From Pseudomonadota bacterium (GTDB lineage Bacteria > Pseudomonadota > Alphaproteobacteria > ATCC43930 > CGMCC-115725): 6,558 nucleotides of DNA. Shown piece by piece: positions 1 through 4,926 of the stretch (position 1 is the stretch's first letter; every line of letters starts with the position of its first letter). The stretch covers positions 1-6,558 of the forward strand of contig JAJYIC010000142.1 in NCBI GenBank assembly GCA_021790295.1. Direction: 5' to 3'. Under the pieces are notes generated by a model. The model did no database searches, had not been told where the DNA came from, and saw only the letters and a list, made by a program, of their open reading frames with translations. Position numbers and translations under genes: made by a program.

Positions 1-309
1 TGCGGCTTCGAAATGAGCCTTCCCGAAGCGCGCAGAGTCGCAGTCTACGAGCTTTTGGCGTTTGCGAACGAGAAGCTGTGGCTCGGTCACTTCGATCTTT
101 CGGGCGAGGAGAACTCGCCCGTGTTTCGCCAGACCATGCTTCTCGGCGGTGCTGCGCAGATGAGCGGCGAACAGATCGAGGATCTCGTCGATATCGCCGT
201 TTCCGAATGCGAGCGCTTTTTCCCCGCTTTCCGCCTTGTCGTCGCCGGCGGCAAGCCGGCGGGCGAAGCGCTTGCCGCGGCCGTCATAGACCCCGTAGCC
301 GAGGCGTGA
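1..309 (+). CDS. YbjN domain-containing protein, C-terminal part (5' end outside window)
   Basis: The frame is open to the first base of the window, so this is the last ~103 codons of a longer gene; the ATG at 13 is internal, not the start. Visible residues include LPEARRVAVYELLAFANEKL, WLGHFDL, EDLVDIAVSECERFFPAF and a GGKPAGEALAAAVIDPVAEA tail. I recognise this pattern from alphaproteobacterial YbjN-domain proteins, which commonly precede proC. YbjN proteins have a fold like type III secretion chaperones and their function is poorly defined; in E. coli YbjN has been linked to stress and motility. No signal peptide or membrane segment appears in the visible part, so it is probably cytoplasmic. 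The TGA at 307-309 lies four bases before the proC start, so the two are very likely co-transcribed. The family call is from memory of conserved residues, not from a search. Confidence 0.8.
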   Translation, partial: CGFEMSLPEARRVAVYELLAFANEKLWLGHFDLSGEENSPVFRQTMLLGGAAQMSGEQIEDLVDIAVSECERFFPAFRLVVAGGKPAGEALAAAVIDPVAEA

Positions 310-313
310 GAGC

Positions 314-1138
314 GTGCGCGCGCGGGCGGAGACGAAAAGTCTCCTTCTCGTCGGCTGCGGAAAGATGGGCACGGCGCTCCTTTCCGGTTGGCGCAAAGGG
401 GGCGTTGCGCAGCAATTCCTCGTCGTCGAACCCGCCGGTTTGCCTGCGCCCTTTCTTTCCGATCCCGAGATTGCCTCGTTTCCCTCCGCCGCGGCGCTTC
501 CCGCGGATCTCGACCCGGATGCGATCGTCCTTGCGGTCAAGCCGCAGGTCGTCGACGCCGTGCTCGAAGAGTACAAACACTGGTCGCAAAAAGGGACGCT
601 CTTCCTCTCGATCGTCGCCGGCAAGACCATCGCCGGCCTCGCGCGCGGTCTTGGAAAAGAGGCGGCGATCGTCCGCTCGATGCCGAACATGGCGGCCTCG
701 ATCGGCCGGGCGATCAGCGTCGCTTGCGCCGGCCCGGGCGTCGGTCCGGAAGAGAGGAGCCTTTGCGAACGCCTTCTCGCCGCCATCGGCGAGAGCGCCT
801 GGGTCGAAGAGGAAGGCCTTCTCGACGCCGTGACCGCCCTTTCGGGAAGCGGCCCCGCTTATGTTTTCCTCTTGATCGAGGCGCTCGCGAAAGCGGGCGA
901 AAGGGGAGGCCTTTTGCCCGAACTGGCCTTGCGTTTGGCCCGAAGCACGGTGGCGGGGGCGGGTGAACTTGCCCGCCAGGCGCCGGAACATCCCTCTCTT
1001 TTGCGCCGCAATGTGACGAGCCCCGGAGGGACGACCGAGGCGGCGCTCGCCGTCCTTATGGCCGAAGGCGGGCTTGCCGACCTCATCGAACGCGCGGTCG
1101 CGGCGGCGGCGAGACGCTCGCGCGAACTTGCCCTCTGA
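314..1138 (+). CDS. proC: Pyrroline-5-carboxylate reductase
   Basis: ProC reduces 1-pyrroline-5-carboxylate to L-proline with NAD(P)H, the last step of proline synthesis, in the cytoplasm (EC 1.5.1.2). The 274 residues match the usual family length of about 270. The N-terminal Rossmann domain shows the dinucleotide loop GCGKMG at residues 14-19 and LAVKPQ at 73-78. RSMPNM at 121-126 marks the inter-domain region. The C-terminal dimerisation and active-site domain has TALSGSGPAYVF (about 174-185) and VTSPGGTTEAAL (234-245), the family signature. The start is a GTG; no in-frame ATG lies close to the Rossmann strand, and a weak GAGG at 301-304 sits at reasonable spacing. It follows the ybjN-like gene by four bases, an arrangement common in alphaproteobacteria. 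All key motifs are intact, so it should be functional. Confidence 0.96.
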   Translation: MRARAETKSLLLVGCGKMGTALLSGWRKGGVAQQFLVVEPAGLPAPFLSDPEIASFPSAAALPADLDPDAIVLAVKPQVVDAVLEEYKHWSQKGTLFLSIVAGKTIAGLARGLGKEAAIVRSMPNMAASIGRAISVACAGPGVGPEERSLCERLLAAIGESAWVEEEGLLDAVTALSGSGPAYVFLLIEALAKAGERGGLLPELALRLARSTVAGAGELARQAPEHPSLLRRNVTSPGGTTEAALAVLMAEGGLADLIERAVAAAARRSRELAL

Positions 1139-1164
1139 TCCCGCCTCGGAGCCGGCTTCAACCG

Positions 1165-1173
1165 TGCTATGAT
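1165..1173 (+). promoter_or_regulatory. Possible extended -10 promoter element before the TetR/COQ9-like gene
   Basis: The 80-base gap after proC contains TGC-TATGAT, an extended -10 (TGn plus a good match to TATAAT). At 17-base spacing the -35 position (1145-1150, CTCGGA) is a poor match, so this would depend on the extended -10. It could give the regulator its own promoter in addition to read-through from proC. No hairpin terminator is visible between the two genes. Pattern match only. Confidence 0.3.
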
Positions 1174-1218
1174 GAAAGGCGAAAGAGAGGGAGGACCAAA
1201 GGCGGGAGAAGGTTCGCG

Positions 1219-1872
1219 ATGGCGGCTAGGAGCGGGAGAAATGCGGGCCAAGGGCGCGCTCGGCGGGTGGAGGCTCTAAGGGAGGGCGAGGCTCAGAACG
1301 CGATCGATGCGGCGCTCGCTCTCATCGCGAGCGAAGGCTGGCGCGGTCTTTCTCTTGCCGCGATCGCCGCCGAAGCCGGCCTCTCCCTGGTCTCGCTCTA
1401 CCGCGCTTTCGGGTCGAAAACGGCGATCCTTGCCGCATTTTCCCGCGGCATCGACGAAAAGGTTTTGGCGGAACGGGTTACCGGCGAAGCCGAGGAACGC
1501 CCGCGCGAGCGTTTGTTCGATTGCCTGATGCGACGTTTCGACGCACTCAAGCCTTATCGCCCGGCGCTCGAGGTTCTCGCCCGCGAATTGCCTGCCGACC
1601 CTCCCGCGGCGCTTTGCCTCGCGGCCGGTTTGCTGCGTTCGATGCGCTGGATGCTCGAAGCCTCCGGGATCGCGGCTTCGGGTCTCGGCGGGGCGTTACG
1701 CATCAAGCTTACGGCGGCGGCGTATCTGGCGGCGCTCAGGGTGTTCCTGCGCGACGATTCCGCCGATCTCGGGCGCACCATGGCCGCTCTCGACCGCTCT
1801 TTGCGCCGTCTCGAATGGGCTTTGTCTCCCGCCCGCAAGCCGCGCGCAGCCGCGGCCCCGACTTCCGCGTGA
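1219..1872 (+). CDS. TetR-type HTH protein with COQ9-like C-terminal domain
   Basis: This 217-residue protein has an N-terminal TetR DNA-binding domain: a first helix around residues 24-40, then the helix-turn-helix LAAIAAEAGLSLVSLYRAF at 46-64, followed by GSKTAIL, all typical of TetR. The C-terminal half (about 97-200) has RRFDALKPYRPALEVLARE and a segment with DDSADLGRTMAALDRSLRRLE, which resembles COQ9, the lipid-binding accessory factor of ubiquinone synthesis, itself a TetR-fold protein. Thus it may be a ligand-responsive regulator or a ubiquinone-related protein; the HTH looks intact, which favours DNA binding. The C-terminus is a low-complexity Ala/Arg/Pro tail. The ATG start is supported by AGAAGG at 1207-1212, six bases upstream. 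It follows proC by 80 bases on the same strand. Its target is not evident here; the phasin promoter directly downstream is one possibility, without direct support. Confidence 0.82.
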   Translation: MAARSGRNAGQGRARRVEALREGEAQNAIDAALALIASEGWRGLSLAAIAAEAGLSLVSLYRAFGSKTAILAAFSRGIDEKVLAERVTGEAEERPRERLFDCLMRRFDALKPYRPALEVLARELPADPPAALCLAAGLLRSMRWMLEASGIAASGLGGALRIKLTAAAYLAALRVFLRDDSADLGRTMAALDRSLRRLEWALSPARKPRAAAAPTSA

Positions 1873-1894
1873 TTTGCTGCGTCGCAAGATACTC

Positions 1895-1923
1895 TTGACG
1901 GCGATGCTGGCTCTGGCCATATT
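1895..1923 (+). promoter_or_regulatory. Sigma-70-type promoter of the phasin gene
   Basis: TTGACG at 1895-1900 (five of six to TTGACA) and CATATT at 1918-1923 (four of six to TATAAT) are separated by exactly 17 bases. Transcription would begin near 1930, giving a leader of about 40 bases to the phasin ATG. The promoter lies just beyond the regulator's stop codon, so the phasin is probably its own transcription unit. Confidence 0.6.
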
Positions 1924-1928
1924 GCGTG

Positions 1929-1943
1929 TTGTGCATCGCACAA
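1929..1943 (+). promoter_or_regulatory. Palindromic operator over the phasin start site (PhaR-like)
   Basis: TTGTGC-ATC-GCACAA is a perfect six-base inverted repeat with a three-base spacer. It lies six bases after the predicted -10, so a bound protein would block initiation. PhaR, the PHA-responsive repressor of phasin genes in PHA-producing proteobacteria, is known to bind TGC/GCA-rich dyads upstream of phaP and to leave when granules form. The position, symmetry and TGC/GCA core fit that model, but assignment to PhaR is inferred. The TetR-type protein encoded just upstream is an alternative binder. Confidence 0.55.
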
Positions 1944-1956
1944 TAAGCGCTAAGCG

Positions 1957-1962
1957 AGGGAG
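1957..1962 (+). promoter_or_regulatory. Ribosome binding site of the phasin gene
   Basis: AGGGAG lies six bases before the ATG at 1969. This supports that start over the in-frame ATG at 1993, which is preceded only by a weak GAGAGA. Confidence 0.65.
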
Positions 1963-1968
1963 CCACCG

Positions 1969-2427
1969 ATGGCCGACGCGAGAGAGACCCCCATGTCCGA
2001 GACCCGCCGCAACACTTTCGATTACGACGTGACCAAGCTGATGACCGACTTCCGCTTTCGCCCGCTCGATTTCGAGGCCGTGATGGCCTCGGGACGGCGC
2101 AATATCGAGGCCTTGACCCAGGCCAACCAACTTGCCGTCGAAGGGGTTCAGGCGGTCGCGCGCCGCCAGATCGAGATCGCACGGCAGACGCTCGATGACG
2201 CGTCCGCTTTGCTGCGCGATCTGGTGCAGCCGTTTTCGAACGAGGATCGGATCGCCAAGAATACCGAATATGCGAAACAGGCGATCGAAAAGAGCCTCGC
2301 TCACGGACGCGAGATCGCCCAGCTCGCGGCGAAAGCCGGGAACGACGCTGCTGATGTCCTGACCAAAAGGGCGCGCGAAGGGCTCGACGAGTTGCGCGAG
2401 TTGACGCGTTCCGCGGCCGGCCGCTAA
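1969..2427 (+). CDS. phaP: Phasin family protein (PHA granule-associated)
   Basis: Phasins are small amphipathic proteins that coat polyhydroxyalkanoate granules in the cytoplasm and control their number and size. This 152-residue protein has the family pattern FDYDVTKLMTDFRFRPLDFE (17-36), then VMASGRRNIEALTQANQLAV (38-57) and EGVQAVARRQIEIARQTL (58-75). It is almost entirely helical and rich in Ala, Arg, Glu and Gln, and has no signal peptide or membrane helix. The size and central ALTQANQLAVEGVQAVARRQ block match the Phasin_2-type proteins of alphaproteobacteria. Some members of this family act as general chaperone-like proteins without PHA, so granule binding is inferred. The gene has its own promoter, operator and ribosome binding site. 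A hairpin starts 20 bases after the stop. The acs gene downstream could supply acetyl-CoA for PHA. The symbol phaP is a family-level assignment. Confidence 0.88.
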   Translation: MADARETPMSETRRNTFDYDVTKLMTDFRFRPLDFEAVMASGRRNIEALTQANQLAVEGVQAVARRQIEIARQTLDDASALLRDLVQPFSNEDRIAKNTEYAKQAIEKSLAHGREIAQLAAKAGNDAADVLTKRAREGLDELRELTRSAAGR

Positions 2428-2446
2428 AGCCTCGCGGCGCCTTTAG

Positions 2447-2466
2447 GGGAGCGCATTTGCGCTCCC
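2447..2466 (+). terminator. Hairpin, likely terminator of the phasin gene
   Basis: GGGAGCGC (2447-2454) pairs perfectly with GCGCTCCC (2459-2466) around an ATTT loop, an eight-base GC-rich stem starting 20 bases after the phasin stop codon. Only TTC follows, with no real T-run, so intrinsic termination may be inefficient. It may instead be an mRNA-end stabiliser or part of the repeat cluster that follows. Confidence 0.5.
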
Positions 2467-2478
2467 TTCGGATCGCGT

Positions 2479-2581
2479 TCGAGAGCGCCTTTGCGCTCGC
2501 CCTCCGCAAGGGAGGGAAAATCCCTTTGCGCAGCGAAGACGGATAGAAAGGGGCGGGCTGCCCGCCTTTCGGCGCTCTCGA
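2479..2581. repeat. Compound inverted repeat (11-base outer arms enclosing smaller hairpins)
   Basis: TCGAGAGCGCC (2479-2489) is the exact reverse complement of GGCGCTCTCGA (2571-2581). Between the arms are further hairpins: CCCTCC/GGAGGG (2500-2505 with 2511-2516), CTTTGC/GCGAAG with one G-T pair (about 2524-2538), and GGCGGG/CCCGCC (2552-2557 with 2561-2566). The left arm can alternatively fold locally, as GAGCGC (2483-2488) with GCGCTC (2493-2498). Nested palindromes of this kind in an intergenic gap resemble REP/BIME-type elements; whether it recurs in the genome cannot be seen here. Confidence 0.55.
2546..2570. terminator. GC-rich hairpin with flanking A and T runs
   Basis: GGCGGG (2552-2557), loop CTG, CCCGCC (2561-2566). 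GAAA before the stem and TTTC after it can extend the pairing across a two-base bulge. A short T-run follows on either strand, so it could act weakly in both directions, or simply be a component of the compound repeat. Confidence 0.35.
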
Positions 2582-2625
2582 GCAAGACCCGCCGCCCTTG
2601 CCGGCGACACCCCCCTTCCTCCCGT

Positions 2626-2644
2626 AAAGGCGCAAACGCCTTTT
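2626..2644 (+). terminator. Hairpin with T-run, possible intrinsic terminator
   Basis: AAAGGCG (2626-2632) pairs perfectly with CGCCTTT (2637-2643) around a CAAA loop and is followed by one more T, giving a TTTT end. This has the most terminator-like T-run in the gap, but lies about 200 bases after the phasin stop. It may insulate acs from upstream transcription. Confidence 0.45.
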
Positions 2645-2725
2645 GCCGGCCTTGCCCCTTATCTCGGCGATCCTAAAACGTCTTCACGCCTTTCCTCGTC
2701 TTGGCAAGGCCCGCCTCCAGCCGTC

Positions 2726-2791
2726 AACCCGCATTTCTCATACTGGACTGCGCCGCGACGCAGCCCCTGTCCAGTCGTAGAAATGCGGGTT
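2726..2791. repeat. 66-base near-palindrome upstream of acs
   Basis: The outer arms AACCCGCATTTCT (2726-2738) and AGAAATGCGGGTT (2779-2791) are perfect 13-base inverse complements. After a three-by-three mismatch, ACTGGAC (2742-2748) pairs with GTCCAGT (2769-2775), and CTGCG with CGCAG (2748-2752, 2759-2763) caps the centre. This is a long cruciform or hairpin, unlike a terminator because no T-run follows. It could be a miniature inverted-repeat element, fused ends of an insertion sequence, or a structured element in the acs leader. No target-site duplication is obvious at its edges. Confidence 0.7.
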
Positions 2792-2875
2792 ACAACTCGC
2801 TTCGGGAAAAAGAGAGCGGATGGCGCCCAGGGCGGTCCCTCGGCTGCGGCTCGAGGAGGCCTGCGCCGGGAAGAC

Positions 2876-2881
2876 AGGAGG
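2876..2881 (+). promoter_or_regulatory. Ribosome binding site of acs
   Basis: AGGAGG, a perfect Shine-Dalgarno core, ends 11 bases before the ATG at 2893. It fixes that start: the frame is open upstream to about 2701, but that stretch runs through the palindrome and does not resemble any Acs N-terminus. Confidence 0.65.
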
Positions 2882-2892
2882 AAAGAAGACAA

Positions 2893-4926
2893 ATGAAGGT
2901 TTCAGCAAAGGAAGACGTATCCGAGGCCGAAATAGCCGTACACTGGCAGGAAGAAGGCTATTATCATCCGACGGCGAAGTTCATCGCCCAGGCAAACTTG
3001 ACGGATCCGGATGTCTATAAGCGTTTGAGCCTTGACAATTTCCCGGAGTGCTTCAAGGAATATGCCGATCTTTTGAGCTGGTATAAATACTGGGAAAAGA
3101 CCCTCGATACCAGCAACGCGCCGTTCTGGCTTTGGTTTGTCGGGGGAAGGCTCAACGCTTCCTACAACTGCGTCGACCGCCATCTCGAAAAGCACCGGAA
3201 CAAGACGGCCATACACTTCGTTCCGGAGCTCGAAAACGAGCCGATACAGCACGTCACGTATCAGGAACTCTACGTAAGGGTGAACGAGGTGGCGGCGCTT
3301 TTGCGCAATTTCTGCGGCCTCAAGGCGGGCGACAGGGTCACGCTCCACATGCCGATGGTCGCCGAGCTGCCGATCACCATGCTCGCCTGCGCCCGCATCG
3401 GCGTCATCCATTCCCAGGTTTTCAGCGGCTTTAGCGGCAAGGCTTGCGCCGACCGCATCGTCGATTCCGAAAGCACGGTTCTGATCACGATGGACGGCTA
3501 CTATCGCAGCGGCAGTTTGCAGGACCACAAGGAAAGGGCCGACATCGCCTGCGAGGACGCGGCGAAAGAAGGCCACAAGGTGGAAAAGGTCCTCCTCTGG
3601 CAGCGCCATCCGGGGAAATATTCGAGCCAGAGAAAGCTCGTAAAAGGCCGCGATTTCATCATCAACGACCTTCTCAAGGATTACCGGCACACCCGCATCG
3701 ATCCGGTTGCCATGCCCGCCGAAGCGCCGCTTTTTCTCATGTATACGAGCGGCACGACCGGCAGGCCCAAAGGCTGCCAGCATTCGACCGGAGGCTATCT
3801 CGCTTACGTCGCCGGAACTTCCAAATACATCCAGGACATCCATCCCGAAGACGTCTATTGGTGCATGGCCGACATCGGCTGGATAACCGGACACTCTTAT
3901 ATCGTCTACGGGCCTCTTGCTCTCGGCGCTTCGAGCGTCGTCTACGAAGGGGTGCCGACCTATCCCGACGCCGGCCGCCCGTGGCGCATCGCCGAAGAAT
4001 TGGGCGTCAGCATCTTCCACACTTCGCCGACGGCGATCCGCGCCTTGCGCCGCTCGGGCCCCGAGGAGCCGAAGAAATACAGCTATCGCTTCAAGCACAT
4101 GACCACGGTCGGCGAGCCCATCGAGCCCGAGGTCTGGCGCTGGTACTACGAGACCGTCGGCAAAAGCGAAGCGGTGATCGTCGACACCTGGTGGCAGACC
4201 GAAAACGGCGGCTTTCTCTGCAGCACCGTCCCGGCCTTGCAGCCGATGAAGCCCGGAAGCGCGGGACCGGGCGTGCCTGGGATCCACCCCGTCATTTATG
4301 ACGATGAGGGAAAGGAGATCTCGCGCGGCTCGGGGCGGGCCGGCAACATCTGCATCAGGAATCCCTGGCCCGGAAGTTTCCAGACCATCTGGCGCGATCC
4401 CGAACGCTACGTTCGCCAGTATTACGAGCGCTACAACAAGAAGAAAGGCAGCACTGACTGGCGCGATTGGCCCTATTTCGCGGGCGACGGGGCGGTTCAG
4501 GCCGAAGACGGTTATTACCGCATCCTCGGGCGCATCGACGACGTCATCAACGTCGCCGGCCATCGCCTCGGCACCAAGGAGATCGAGTCGGCCGCGCTCA
4601 CCGTTTCCGAGGTCGCCGAAGCCGCGGTGGTTCCGGTCGCGGACGAGATCAAGGGACGCGTGCCCGATCTTTACGTCGCCTTGAAGCCCGGCCTCAAGAC
4701 GAGCCGCGAACTCGAAGAACGCGTCGCCGAGGCCGTCGTCAGCGAGATCAGCCCGATCGCGCGGCCGCGCAGGGTGTGGATTGTCCCCGACATGCCGAAG
4801 ACCCGTTCGGGCAAGATCATGCGCCGGGTTCTCGCCGCCATCTCGAGCGGGCAGGATGCGGGAGACACCTCGACCCTCGCCAACCCGGAGGTGGTCGAGG
4901 AATTGCGCAAGATGGTGCGGCTCTAG
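2893..4926 (+). CDS. acs: Acetyl-CoA synthetase, AMP-forming (divergent subfamily)
   Basis: The enzyme activates acetate with ATP and CoA to acetyl-CoA via acetyl-AMP in the cytoplasm (EC 6.2.1.1). At 677 residues it is slightly longer than usual Acs (about 650). An ACAS_N-like region opens the protein (about 25-95). Adenylation motifs follow: YTSGTTGRPKG (284-294), TVGEPIEPE (405-413), DTWWQTENGG (431-440; W434 aligns with the Trp that limits the pocket to short acids), YFAGDGA (528-534) and GRIDDVINVAGHR (546-558). PKTRSGKIMRR (635-645) carries the catalytic lysine K641, the usual site of regulatory acetylation. The end, GDTSTLANPEVVEELRKM, is Acs-like. Oddities are GCQHSTGGY where canonical Acs has GVLHTTGGY, and extra residues near 511-527. 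Propionate is a possible alternative substrate. G+C is low near the 5' end (28 of 60 at 3061-3120) and high near the 3' end (41 of 60 at 4741-4800). Its stop codon overlaps that of the convergent hyuA-like gene. Confidence 0.93.
   Translation: MKVSAKEDVSEAEIAVHWQEEGYYHPTAKFIAQANLTDPDVYKRLSLDNFPECFKEYADLLSWYKYWEKTLDTSNAPFWLWFVGGRLNASYNCVDRHLEKHRNKTAIHFVPELENEPIQHVTYQELYVRVNEVAALLRNFCGLKAGDRVTLHMPMVAELPITMLACARIGVIHSQVFSGFSGKACADRIVDSESTVLITMDGYYRSGSLQDHKERADIACEDAAKEGHKVEKVLLWQRHPGKYSSQRKLVKGRDFIINDLLKDYRHTRIDPVAMPAEAPLFLMYTSGTTGRPKGCQHSTGGYLAYVAGTSKYIQDIHPEDVYWCMADIGWITGHSYIVYGPLALGASSVVYEGVPTYPDAGRPWRIAEELGVSIFHTSPTAIRALRRSGPEEPKKYSYRFKHMTTVGEPIEPEVWRWYYETVGKSEAVIVDTWWQTENGGFLCSTVPALQPMKPGSAGPGVPGIHPVIYDDEGKEISRGSGRAGNICIRNPWPGSFQTIWRDPERYVRQYYERYNKKKGSTDWRDWPYFAGDGAVQAEDGYYRILGRIDDVINVAGHRLGTKEIESAALTVSEVAEAAVVPVADEIKGRVPDLYVALKPGLKTSRELEERVAEAVVSEISPIARPRRVWIVPDMPKTRSGKIMRRVLAAISSGQDAGDTSTLANPEVVEELRKMVRL

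Larger units (their letters stand above)
2428..2892. other. 465-base non-coding gap, dense in inverted repeats
   Basis: I see no credible gene between the phasin stop and the acs start; the open frames here have low-complexity Arg/Ser/Pro-rich translations. The gap holds at least five separate hairpin-forming sequences, an 11-base long-range inverted repeat (2479-2489 with 2571-2581), the 66-base near-palindrome at 2726-2791 and, nearest to acs, a small CCTCG/CGAGG hairpin (2838-2856). No convincing -35/-10 pair for acs was found, so the acs promoter remains unplaced. Confidence 0.7.

Noticed and set aside
78..833. 251-codon plus-strand open frame across the ybjN-proC boundary
   Set aside because: Arg/Ser/Pro-rich out-of-frame shadow of two clearly recognised genes.
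284..991. 235-codon minus-strand open frame opposite proC
   Set aside because: Charged, motif-free antisense shadow of proC; no ribosome binding site or homology visible.
1736..2635. Minus-strand open frame opposite the regulator, phasin and gap
   Set aside because: Arg-rich translation running through promoter, operator and hairpins; no credible protein features.
2447..2644. CRISPR array, suggested by repeated hairpin cores
   Set aside because: The repeated cores are short and inverted relative to each other, without equal repeat length or regular unique spacers.
2701..2892. N-terminal extension of acs to the TTG at 2701
   Set aside because: The extension reads through the 66-base palindrome and does not resemble an Acs N-terminus; the ATG at 2893 with AGGAGG upstream is much better.
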